Assembly: GCA_011319805.1 (NCBI GenBank)
Contig: SJRY01000266.1
Span: 62,001-126,000 of the forward strand
Origin: Macrocybe gigantea
Taxonomy: Eukaryota > Basidiomycota > Agaricomycetes > Agaricales > Callistosporiaceae
Direction of reading: 5' to 3'
Length of the DNA: 64,000 nt
The position numbers and the translations under genes were made by a program. The notes below the pieces were generated by a model that saw nothing but the letters and a program-made list of their open reading frames with translations, was not told where the DNA came from and ran no database searches. Each line of letters opens with the position of its first letter. Position 1 is the stretch's first letter. Shown here piece by piece: positions 1 through 9,764 of this stretch.

Positions 1-8
1 TATCGTTC

Positions 9-458
9 TCATTGGTTCTGTCGTACGCTCTGTGCGTTGTGCCCTCTCTGTATCAGTATGTCTTCCTCCTGTGTTCGGCGATTATAGTTCTCGATCTGTT
101 GTCGCCTAAAGTCTCGGGCTTGTATTCGTTCTTCTCTCGTTTTCTTGCGGATGGGTTCGTCCTCTTCTTCGGCAAGAAGATTCTGGTCTGACCACAGCTC
201 TTCTGGGCTTATCCTGTATTCTCCTTCTAGGAAGAGTTCTGCAATGAGTTGTGCTGCTCCCTCGCTGAGGATCTCAGTGGGTTCATCTGTGGTGGTGAAG
301 GCAAACTCTCTCAGAAATGCCTGTTCTTCGTCGTCGCTACTTGGTGTAGGCGTGTGCTCTCTCTTTCGTTTGTTTGGATTGCTGGTGTCTCTGCAGGTGG
401 CGTGGACTGTCTCTGCGAATGGCGTGGACTGCAATGCCTGGTCTACTCTCTGAGCCAA
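9..458 (-). CDS. First ORF (ORF0) of family C element
   Basis: Open frame of about 149 codons ending in TGA at 9-11, located between the LTR and the expected gag. The protein is polar and charge-rich: an acidic stretch (SSDDEEQAF), a middle segment containing SEGAAQLIAELFLEGEYRI, and an Arg/Gln-rich end. No enzyme motif is visible. The frame shown begins at a non-ATG codon, so the true start is uncertain. The corresponding frame at 59569-60066 has a premature stop but ends at the same TGA, so the terminal stop appears genuine. It could be an N-terminal gag-like or accessory protein; I do not recognise it. Confidence 0.55.
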   Translation of the reverse strand: MAQRVDQALQSTPFAETVHATCRDTSNPNKRKREHTPTPSSDDEEQAFLREFAFTTTDEPTEILSEGAAQLIAELFLEGEYRISPEELWSDQNLLAEEEDEPIRKKTREERIQARDFRRQQIENYNRRTQEEDILIQRGHNAQSVRQNQ

Positions 459-576
459 GTGCTCTCGTCGCTCGTGCTAGTGCTCGCTGGGTCAGCGACT
501 GCTTGTTGTCGAATGTTGATCAAGTCTTTGATAAAGCATGACGTGGTGTGTGTGTGAGTCTGAGCGAGTCTCGACG

Positions 577-587
577 AGGCTTAATAT
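577..587 (-). promoter_or_regulatory. Putative self-primer binding site
   Basis: Read on the minus strand, the 11 nt ATATTAAGCCT lie just after the 5' LTR and are exactly complementary to AGGCTTAATAT inside the LTR (665-675). No 3' end of a typical initiator tRNA is recognisable here. This is the arrangement known from Tf1/sushi elements, in which the start of the transcript primes its own reverse transcription. Confidence 0.6.
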
Positions 588-589
588 CT

Positions 590-908
590 TGTTAGGCTAG
601 ATGAATCTCAGAAGGACTCGGGCAGACTAAGTGTGAGAGTGGTCTTGAGATGATGGCAAAAGGAATATTAAGCCTAGCGTTACTGGTACATCTGGGAGTC
701 CTTATATACACTACAGTACTCGAGCATGGACCATGGGCTGCGCAATGCTGTGGACTGCGGATGAGTAAGACTGGAAGGAGATGACTCAGAATGACTAGGG
801 AAGTGGGATGACTCAATGGCTGTGCACTGCGCAGCATGACGGGGGAGATAAGGGATGTGGGAAAGATAAGATAGGAAATGAATGGTCCTTTGAGCGATGT
901 CTGTAACA
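590..908 (-). repeat. 5' LTR of left-edge family C element
   Basis: About 319 bp LTR beginning TGTTAGGCTAG and ending CTGTAACA on the plus strand (TG...CA ends). It is highly similar to the LTRs at 58740-59059 and 59165-59484 and to the fragment at 51773-51878. On the minus strand it holds the internal segment AGGCTTAATAT (665-675) that is complementary to the primer-binding segment just after the LTR. Confidence 0.92.
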
Positions 909-991
909 AATACCTTTGTCGTCGATGAGACGGTTTGTGATTTCGCAGACACATCTGAGTCGTTGATCTGACATGATGTTTAAGCTTCACA

Positions 992-1132
992 ATTCGTTCT
1001 CTGCGCTTTATTGATGCATACATCAAGGGCCTAAACAGTCGCCAAGCAGCCTGGGCTGCTAGGAAGTATCGCGGACATCGTGTACTTCCTGAATCCATCA
1101 TGGATGAGCTCGAGGAAGCTCAGATCTTTTGA
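992..1132 (+). pseudogene. Unidentified C-terminal ORF relic
   Basis: A short open stretch of 46 codons ending in TGA at 1130-1132. It contains LRFIDAYIKGLNSRQAAWAA and then a Lys/Arg-rich KYRGHR segment, and looks like the C-terminus of a protein. The upstream part appears to have been lost where the LTR element inserted. I do not recognise the family and give no function. Confidence 0.3.
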
Positions 1133-1499
1133 TACCATCCTTTTATAATCACTCATTCACATTTTATTCAGCTTAATCCTCATCTACATATCCCAGGTTA
1201 ATTCTACAGTAGATATTTCATGATGCATACATCGAGTGTAGTGTATTGTGTACAGTTTACCATAGTCAGATAACAAAAGTCTATGTACATGTGCAGTTTT
1301 CATTCGTTGGACTGATCCTTTCTGAGACATAAACTAGATATATAATCCAACAATTCTCCTAAAAAAAAACCAGTGATATCAATGTCCTTCCATTCCATCG
1401 CATCGTTTTCCTGGTCCTCAGTCCCGTTTTGGCCGCTTGTGTCACGAAAAGTCACGGCACGTGACGTTAGTTGGATATGAGTGTCTTCTACCTTACACG
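1133..1499. other. Intergenic, nothing identified
   Basis: AT-rich sequence between the ORF relic and the MITE. I see no convincing coding potential, RNA gene or repeat. Confidence 0.5.
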
Positions 1500-1501
1500 T
1501 A

Positions 1502-1849
1502 CTGTAGTTGGATGTATGGAGGCAACGGTGACGGGTAACGGTAGCCCCGTTGCGTTGCCAAAATACGGTCGTGTAACGGATAACGGAAGGGCTGTTGCCT
1601 AGTAAAAAACGTGACAAGAAGTGGCCGAAAATCTGATTTTTTTTTATACCCGTACTGTAGATTTAGACGTGTCTACTCCTCTGATTACATTTCAAATTTG
1701 TTCCAACGTTGGAGCATGACCTACGGCCTGGCTGCCACCGTTGCTTAAATTGACAACAGTAACGGATCACACCCCGCCCGTTGCCTAACCTGCGCAAAAA
1801 TTTCCTGTCACGGTCCAACCGGCCGTTGCCTCCATACATCCAGCTACAG
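1502..1849. mobile_element. 348-bp MITE-like element with TA duplication
   Basis: Two 29-nt inverted repeats with one visible mismatch, at 1500-1528 and 1823-1851, each starting with TA followed by CTGTAG[T/C]TGGATG and reading into ATGGAGGCAACGG. This fits a TA target duplication with TIRs starting CTGTAG, as in Tc1/mariner-type non-autonomous elements. The interior repeats short GTTGC/CGTTG motifs and has no transposase ORF. It lies just downstream of GST copy 1. Confidence 0.65.
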
Positions 1850-1899
1850 TATTTCTTCTCTCGAAAATACATACGTGACAATAACAATATTCGCGTGTC

Positions 1900-2710
1900 C
1901 TAGTTGATACCCTCGTATTTCTCCAAGCTCCTGAGAAGCGCTTCCCATCTGCCTTCATGCCACGTCTTGATGTCCTCCCATTCCGGACTTTCTTCGCCCC
2001 AAATCCTCCTCAACCATATCGTATAACTGGCAATAACAAAGTCCGCAAAGGAGATGGTGTCTCCCATCATGTACGGACCGCCTCCGGCCGCCTTCTTCAG
2101 CCAAGCGTCCACCTCACCGAACCCTTGCTTGGCCAACTCCCATTGGGGTTGACGTGCATCGCCGGATGGAAGAAACTCCTCAAGAGTCATTCCGAGCCTC
2201 GCTTCCCTCGTCCGGCGGAAGTATTCTTCACTGGCCGGATTCATGACTTTATGCGTTCCTGGAAGCGCAAACTGCCAAACAGCGTTGAGAGTCGGGTAAT
2301 GGGCATTGACGAACGCGAATTGAAGGGCGTCTGATTGATTGGGGAAGAGTTTGGGGGCGTCGGGATATGCCTTGTCGAGATATTCTGCGATAAGCAGCGA
2401 GTCCGAGATAGCGGTGTTGGTCGACGGATCGTATATCACCGGCAAGGTGTAGAGCGGTCCGCCGTCAGGTTTCGCGGATGTCGGCGCGACTCCTAGCTTC
2501 TTGCAGAGAGCTTCGATGTCCGGATACTCAATCCATTCCGTCCGGAATGGAAGGCCCTTGTAATTGAGACAATATCTAAAGCCGAAGGGATTATTCAGAA
2601 GACAAGTACCATCTTATCAGTGGTGCTCGCCTAGTTTTCCAAGTATTCGGAGACCAGGCCGAGCCTGGAATCGTGGACGGAATGTCATAAAATACAATGA
2701 TGTTCGACAT
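1900..2710 (-). CDS. Glutathione S-transferase, copy 1
   Basis: Two exons on the minus strand: 2631-2710 and 1900-2575, giving 251 aa. The protein is a basidiomycete GST of the etherase-related type. The N-terminal thioredoxin-like half starts MSNIIVFYDIPSTIPGSAW and includes LNYKGLPFRTEWIEYPDIEAL and the TLPVIYDP segment before a conserved SDSLLIAEYLDKAYP. The all-helical C-terminal half includes GGPYMMGDTISFADFV. Such enzymes conjugate glutathione to electrophiles in the cytosol, or in related bacterial enzymes cleave aryl ethers; the substrate here is unknown. The intron is GC-AG (GCGAGC...TTTAG), and no GT donor keeps the frame. It is divergent from the HAD phosphatase gene. A close paralogue lies at 17359 in opposite orientation with the same GC-AG intron. 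Confidence 0.92.
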
Positions 2711-3524
2711 GTCGTGGAAAAGTGTATCCGGGGAAAGTCGTTGTGTGGTCTTTTATGTCTGTCGATAGACCAAGAAAGTGAGTACGCGCAGTCCGTTGCA
2801 TTGTTCTCATCGATTGCAAAATCTATCAAGTGAGCTATCGGACAAACTCGGATATAGTGTTTCATTAATATTATGATCACGATGTACAATTTCGCAGGCT
2901 TTGAACGAATGGCTTGAGGGGCATTTGGAATCAAATCGTGTCGAAAAGGATGAAGCCGACGGTTGATTTCGCACGTTCAACAGTGAGGGCACATTAGCCA
3001 TCCAGATCATATTCCTAGACATCCGCACCTGAGAAAGCTTTCCGAACATCAATGGGTCAGAAGGAATTGTGTCCGTTTCCCAAAGTACTATATGGATGTA
3101 TCACGTCAGGGTGTCTGGCCGTCATCAACCATGCAGGTCCCGTCAATATCTCTGTATGCCAATTTGTACAATCGCGTGGAGGTTCTAAATCTGTTCACCA
3201 CGATTGTTATCGATGATCGTGCTCTCGGAGATGTGTCCACATTTGTCGACATGGATTTCAAAATTCGAGTATCGCTTTTCTCTGCCCATCCGTTTACGGC
3301 ACGCCTGCTCTCGGGCTGTCCTGGTGCCGATCGCGAACGCGGTAACTCATAGCGAGCCGCTGTTAGTCTTTACTTCGGTCCCTCAAGCTCTAACATTTTT
3401 GGCTCTCCGTGACATCTCCTGGTTCGGCACCCCAGGCGTCAAAGTCCGCGCTCTTTGCTCTCGGATATTCGCCCAAAGACACGCTTCCAGCATTCGCCCT
3501 CTCTTTGCCTAGTCTATACACGAA
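2711..3524. other. Divergent intergenic region (GST1 / HAD phosphatase)
   Basis: About 0.8 kb between two divergent genes, presumably holding both promoters. Upstream of GST1, on the minus strand, a CATAAAAG stretch lies a few tens of bases before the ATG, matching the position of the TATAAAAG before GST2. No other gene is apparent. Confidence 0.5.
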
Positions 3525-4836
3525 ATGCCCGACGAGACGACGCGACATGCGGAGGCGCAGACCACGTCCTGCTTTCCTCTCCTTGCCTGCTTCAGCGATT
3601 TCGATGGAACCATTACCGAGTCCGAATAACATTGACCTCCATTGACAAGTTCAGAACTGACACTTGTTCCAGTGAGGATAGCAATGATTTCATGATCGCA
3701 AGTTATTTTGGTTCTGGACGCGTCGATCCTGACATGACCGCACCGACAGGACAATTTTGGCATGGGCCGGGACGCGCGACGCACCCTGCTCCTGAAATGT
3801 CTGCATGAAGGGCTCACTTTTAGGTATGACGTTCTAGTTCTCTCGATATTGCACCTGAAACTGTCAACATTAGAGAGGCTTTTCGAGAGATGATAGCATC
3901 TGTCGCAAAGAACCAATCATTTGAAGAGTGCCGCGAGCTCGTGAAAAACGGTAATCGCCATGCTTTGAACGTTGATTGGCCATTTACACATCATGGCATA
4001 CAGCGAATATCAAGCTCGACCCAGGCTTCCGAGATTTCTATCGATTTCTGACAGATCAGCAGATCCCCCTCGTCATTGTGTCAAGGTTCGCCCTTTGATG
4101 TCGAAGAATGAGAAAGACTGAACGCATCTTGTCGACAGTGGCATGGCGTGCGTTGGCATATTCAGTCGAACTTTTGAAGCACAACCTGATCGGCCGTTTG
4201 CCCCAGCCCAATCATTCGAAGCATAATCTCCAGTCACATTGGTGATGAAGAGGCATCGAAACTGACCATCATTGCGAATGACGTGGACTTTCAAGGCGGA
4301 GACGGCGCATCAGGCACTTGGGGTGTCAAGTTTCGCCACCCGGATTCGCCGTTTGGACACAACAAAGACGTTGCAATATCCATCTTCAAGGCAGAAAACC
4401 CCCAACATACAGTATTCTTCTGCGGAGACGGGTAAGCGCATTTTTCACATCGACGGGAACGTTCACAGATTTTCGAGAGCGAACAGCGTCTCCGATCTGA
4501 GTGCAGCAAGATCCGCAGTCGTGAGTTGCCCATGGTCCGCGGACCCATGCTATCTGTGAAACTCATTACAATCGTGATCAGCTCTTCGTCAAGATGCGCG
4601 ACGGTAGCGGAGATGATCTAGCGGCGCATTGCGAAAAGGTGTGTCTCCATCGACAACTTCTTGTTCTCCTTCCATTCTTGACAGGCCGTTGATGGGACCA
4701 TCAGGAAAATATCCCCTTTGAGGGTTTCCGAAGCTTCCACGAAGTCAGGCAGAGTATAGAAGCGGTGTGGGAAATGCGCCTTCAACCGGAAGAGCTTCGT
4801 TCGGGTCGGAGAGGTGGAACCGCTGGAACTCTGTAA
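3525..4836 (+). CDS. HAD-superfamily phosphatase (MtnX/phosphoserine-phosphatase-like)
   Basis: Ten exons: 3525-3619, 3673-3697, 3750-3823, 3874-3950, 4004-4085, 4139-4147, 4207-4431, 4487-4520, 4582-4638, 4705-4836; 269 aa. Motif I is DFDGT (Asp25, Asp27), followed by NDFM. Motif II is VIVSSGM, the late motifs are IIANDVDF and FFCGDGVSDLSAAR, where the Asp residues bind Mg2+. The order fits MtnX-like or phosphoserine-phosphatase-like HAD hydrolases, which act through a phospho-aspartate intermediate in the cytosol; the substrate cannot be read from sequence. Intron 2 is GC-AG with a perfect GCAAGT donor. Exon 6 is only 9 nt (TGGCATGGC) and is needed to restore the SSGMAP motif. All exon phases close without a stop. 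Confidence 0.88.
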
Positions 4837-6232
4837 ATCGCGGTCGCCGTGAAATAACACACCTAAATTTCGTCCGCAGTATGTCCACTCCGGATTCGGA
4901 GTTTAGCGTCGGGAGAGATGACTATTGGAGTAGGGCCGGAGGCCCTCCTCCGGGATATCACATGATCATAGTATATAGCCCTCGGGTACGCGTCTGTAGT
5001 CGGATACCACCACGTATACACGTCGTTGAGCCCAGCTATACGCTCCGAGTGTCCCCGCCAGCCTCTCCACTATCATGGACCAGTATCCATTGAAAGCGCT
5101 CGATATCGCCGAACAACCGGGGTGCCAGATTTTTGGACGAGAGGAAAAAAAAATCACCTTTGAGTTGATGCAGCCGGTTGGCCGGACTTGTTACAGATGG
5201 ACGGATCGCCAAAATCTGAGACAGCGCTGTGTATGCTTATCAGCGGACGGCTTTCAAGAACACCCGGTCAGTGACCGCACATACCTACGAATGGGATTAT
5301 TTATTCACGTATCCGCCTTTCGAACATGGCATGCCGCCAAACGTGCGTCGAAGTCATCAGAATTGATACGTACGATGCACAAGCCATTTTTGGCGAGAGG
5401 TGCCTGGCAGCATGGCCTCTTGCATTCACGATCGGTTTCTGACTTGGAAGCCCTAATATGCACCCAAAGGCGTTTTCTATGCGATCAGCATCCAAAGGCT
5501 CCATTGTCTTGACTCTTGAGCGGCGACTGCGACGTCAAGGAGTTTGAGATACGATGGCTGTCAGCCGGTCTGCGGTCTGCACGGAGACAACGAAGGTCTC
5601 TCGGCCGCATATCTCTTGTCTACTCAGGTCCCGTAGACGCATGAGCACTCCAGTGACAGATGGAGGCATGAGAGAGACAGGAAGTCTGATTTTTTTCGAA
5701 GCATCGGGAGGTGCGGAGGGTGCATGATGTCAATAAAGCCAAATACAACTCTCACTCATGCGCAACTCATCCGAGTCGCGGATGTGAGCAACTTGTCCCT
5801 TTTGTCTCTCTCGACTCGGTGAGAACAGGACTTGATGTCGCCTGAAGGGGTTTTAGAAGAGAACATGTTTCTAATCTCCGTTAACCGCGTGTATAGAGAC
5901 CAGCCTACCACTGGTCCCTGGACTTTACGGGTTCGACGTGATGAAGCTGAACCGCTCGCTTAAACGAGGAATCTGGCGTACTGTCCATACTTAAGTACTG
6001 TCCACGCTGTCCGATATAATTTCCGCCACTCATGCGCAGGCCAACGCGATTGGCAATGCAAGGGGATAAAATGCCAAATTCGCCCTTTTCTGGAACGTGA
6101 CATCCGATCGCCTGTCGATCTTGGAACATTGCGTCCGAAATTATCATCTTAAAAGGTTGTCATATTCGTAACTAGGATGCCATATAACAGGCAGACTTTG
6201 AAATTTCATGCCCATCAATCTCGTCAAAGAAA
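4837..6232. other. 1.4 kb without an identified gene
   Basis: Contains a 145-codon open frame at 5075-5512 (+) and shorter ones, but none shows a motif I recognise and the codon content looks random. It may hold a decayed gene around 5200-5500. The last few hundred bases are the presumed promoter of the transketolase-family gene. Confidence 0.4.
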
Positions 6233-9218
6233 ATGGCAATCACTCCACTTCCCAACGGAAACGCAGCACAAGATTACTTCCCTATCCCTTTCATCCAGGA
6301 CTACAAGCCGGTGGTGCTCGACCCCCAGAACTTGGAACTCACAGACGCTCAACGCGCCGCTCTGAAATCGAATATTAAGGTGGGTAATCTCAACATTTCG
6401 CTGTGCGGGAGCTGACTCGAGGATTGCAGCTATGGCGTGATGCGATGATTCTTTTCACTGCGACTGGAAACGCGCGCGGCGTAGCTGGTCATACGGTGTG
6501 TAAATGATATTCATGGATTCACAATTTTAACCAGTATCATAAAGGCGGTCCGTTTGATTCCGTGGTGGAGGTCTGCATACTTCTCGGCATACTCGCCGGC
6601 GACCCAGATAGTGAAAAGTACATCCATACTCTCTTCGATGAGGCTGGGCATCGGTAAGTAACAGTCACTCATGGAACATATCTGCCTTCTCACAGCGTAT
6701 CAAGCGTCCCAATACAGTATATGTTGGCTGCTTTCCGAGGCAAAATCCCAGCCCAACAACTTCTGACTTACCGGGCTGCTTATTCGGGGCTGCCCGGCCA
6801 TCCAGAACTGCACCACCCATCTGCCGACTTTTCAAGCGGTCGGCTTGGACGTAAGCGCGCTCCTTGCAATTTACAGATTACCTATTTTGTATTGACAGAC
6901 GTTTGCTGCAGACATGGTCAATATTCTTCAGCCGCGCCTGCACCTTTCTCTAACTGATGCGTTGCCGAGTATAGTGGCCGTTCGTCAATGGCATTGCGCT
7001 TTCAGAACAGAAGACGGCATTTTGTCTCGGCTCTGATGGCGCGCAGCAAGAAGGCAACGACATTGAGGCTGCGCGCTTAGCCGTCAAACTGAAGCTTGAT
7101 GTCAAGCTAATCATTGATGACAACAGTTCGTCAAGCTGATCCCCCCACCATCGATCTGATTGACATCCGTTTTTGCCCGCAGACATGACTGTCGTAGGAC
7201 CCAGTCGAGAGACGTTGCCGGACTTTGACATCGCTAAGACATTGACTGCCGAAGGAATGGCTGTCTTTGAAGCGGACGGCGAAGACATCGACGCCGCTTA
7301 TGCAGCCATTGCTCAAGCTATCCAACACAAAGGTCCTGCAGCTGCCATCCTTCGTCGTTTAATTTGCCCGGGAATTGAGACACTCGAGGGTGAGAACCGT
7401 CCGCTATGGCTTCCGACATCTCTCATCCAATGCGGTCAGGAAGCAATCATGGACATGATGCCATTTCTGTCGCACATGCAGTGAAATACCTGAAAGGGAG
7501 GGGTTATGGCCCTGAAGTGACAAACATCCTCACAAGCATGAAAGCGACGAAAGATACGCGGGTCTACAAAGGTAGCACTCCCGATAGAGCGGGAAACCGT
7601 TTTGTGTTCGGCAAGGCGGTCAACAGCTGCCTGGACAAGTTGGGAAAAGAAGAAGCTGCCCGGCGTGTCGTTGTTATTGATTCAGATCTGCAGAATTCCA
7701 CCGGATTGGCAGTAAGTGTAAACCTGGATCCGCTCCCGACAATGGTATTGATTGGCGCTGTCCAGTTCATTCGCGAAGCCCATCCGGAGGTCTTCCACAG
7801 CTCGGCGAGTCCCGCAGTAATTGATTTGATGCATACCAGTTTGCTCACTAATTAACTGTCAGGGTATAATGGAGCGCGCTAATATGTCATGCGCTGCTGG
7901 ATTCGGTTTCAATAACGATAAACAAGGTTAGGGAACTGAGTGCAAGTTTCGGACAGCCAAGCTTATGTACTGTCACAGGGATTTTCGCCACGTTCACGGC
8001 TTTTAGCGAGATGTGCTTGAGCGAGCTCACCATGGTGCGATTTATTCTGGCGATTTGCGGAAATAAGCAAGAACGATCGCTGATACCCGTCGACGCAGGC
8101 TCGACTCAACAATGCGAATTTGTTATGTCATTTTTCTCATTCTGGGTGGTACGTCTCAATTTGGCTCAGATCTTCGAACCTAAGGCTAACGAATGCTCAA
8201 GTGACGAGATGGTACGCCTTCACGTTTTGCCCGTGGAAGCACCTTATAACCGTCCGCTGCTCTTGCTCGAAGGCGGACAACACGTACGTTCGCCGGGCCT
8301 GCTTGCTCTCACTTTGCTCATGACAGTCCTTCGTAGTTGTCACTTCGGCGTTAATGGATTTTTCCTGGATAACGGACTTTTGGAGTCATACGACACCAAG
8401 TTGTATTTCCCAGCGTTCGTAACCGCGTACCCGTTTTCGAACCAATTCTGACTTGCGACCCTGCTCAGAGATGCCGCCCAGATGACAGCCGTGGTGCAAC
8501 GCATCTTCTGGGACAAAGGCCTCAGAACCGTCTTCAGCACGCGTGCACAGGTGCCTCACATTCTCAAAGAGAATTCCGAGGAGAAGTTCTACGAGGATCC
8601 TAATTATGTGTTTGAGCCCGGTAAGGACGAGGTAGGTCGGCTAGGCAATTTCTAGTTGGGAATTCATCAACGAGCTCCACATAGGTCATCCGACATGGCA
8701 GCGTGGGCACTGTCGTGTCCTATGGCGATATGCTTTACCGGGCATTGGATGCGGTAACTACGTTGCGAGAGGATGGCGTTGACGTTGGCCTCGTCAACAA
8801 AGGTGGATCTGTACGATCTCGTATTACGCGCTGACGAAATTCATATCGGACTTGAATCAGCGACGCTCAACGTCATCGACGAGGAAAGCTTGAGAACGAT
8901 GGGTAACAAGCGCTTCATCCTTGTCGTTGAAGCTTGGAATCAAAAGACAGGTATGTCCTCCTCACCTCTGTTTCGTTCTTCGCGTAATGCGTCTCCACAG
9001 GGCTGGGTAGCAAAATGGGCACTTGGTTACTTGAAAGAGGATACACGATGCGTTACAGGTTCGATAAGCTGAACGTTCAACTTCATGGTCGTTGACGTTT
9101 CTGCTGCAACAGTTACATGGGAACTCATCGAGAGGGCTGTGGTGGAATCTGGGAACAGATTCCCCACCAAGGCCTGGCTCCAGAAGCCATTGTGGAGAGG
9201 CTACGCATCCTTCTTTAA
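6233..9218 (+). CDS. Transketolase-family thiamine-diphosphate enzyme, 20 exons
   Basis: Exons: 6233-6379, 6430-6495, 6535-6653, 6696-6850, 6912-6916, 6975-7125, 7183-7389, 7440-7711, 7766-7816, 7863-7926, 7979-8034, 8099-8148, 8202-8211, 8273-8283, 8337-8414, 8469-8631, 8685-8802, 8861-8950, 9001-9058, 9113-9218; 658 aa with no stop. The N-terminal half has the TPP-binding signature CLGSDGAQQEGN...LIIDDN. The middle pyrimidine-binding part has FATFTAFSEMCLSELTMARL and LLCHFSHSG. The C-terminal domain includes VGLVNKATLNV and GTHREGCGGIWEQIPHQG. Length suits a single-chain transketolase-like enzyme that moves two-carbon ketol units. It differs enough from the canonical pentose-phosphate enzyme that its substrate is open. 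Exons 5, 13 and 14 are 5, 10 and 11 nt. Exon 5 (ACATG) is required to read GHMWP across a conserved site. One intron is only 39 nt. Confidence 0.88.
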
Positions 9219-9764
9219 TACGTCGGCGTGCCAACGCTGCCGCCGTTGGCTTTTTTTTTTCAGGATTAACTAACGAAGGAGCACAGGATTATTATGTACC
9301 TTTTTTCTTCCCATAGAATTTTTTTACTGTCGGCGTAATGTGATTTGCAATTCGTTTATTTGTTCACGCACCAGCTATGTTTCCTTTGCTCCGGAAATAT
9401 CCTGATGTATGGATCTCCTTATGGACCCCCCTTGTTGAAATGATAAGGATTATTGTAATAGACGTAATGAAGGCATCTAATACGACAACTGTGAGAATCG
9501 ACTTTCACGGAACGTGCGGCGCGGCCTTATTTCCACCATCACCGAGGAAGCATGAACGTATGGTCCTCTCATCGCCTGTTCGTCCGGCGCGCGGCCAGGC
9601 ATGTCAATCTTGTCCCGAGTAAGTAAGATGGCACCAGGCTAGAGCTAGACGGACCTACAGCCTCGTGGTGTCCATTTTTACCGGCGGAAACTGGATAAGC
9701 GAGTTTTTCCTTCTCTCCGCATCCCATTCGTCTCCCCCACTGTATCTGACTTGACGAACACTGC
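9219..9764. other. Intergenic, presumed promoter of sugar transporter
   Basis: About 0.55 kb between two same-strand genes. No further gene or repeat is seen; short T-tracts at 9250-9330 may serve transcript ending of the upstream gene. Confidence 0.4.

Larger units (their letters stand above)
1..908 (-). mobile_element. Family C LTR retrotransposon, 5' end, cut by window edge
   Basis: This is the 5' end of a minus-strand Ty3-type LTR element that continues beyond the left edge. It contains a 5' LTR (590-908), an 11-nt primer-binding segment (577-587) and the first ORF (9-458). It matches, in reverse orientation, the element starting at 59165. The outer flank of the LTR begins aatac, the candidate target-site duplication, but the partner end lies outside the window. 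Unlike the 59-64 kb copy, its first ORF has no internal stop, so this copy is better preserved. Confidence 0.9.

Noticed and set aside
8803..8860. KVDLYDLVLRADEIHIGLES stretch as part of the transketolase-like protein
   Set aside because: It reads open but lies between a good GT donor and AG acceptor; skipping it joins VNK to ATLNV in frame as expected for the family, so it is an in-frame intron.
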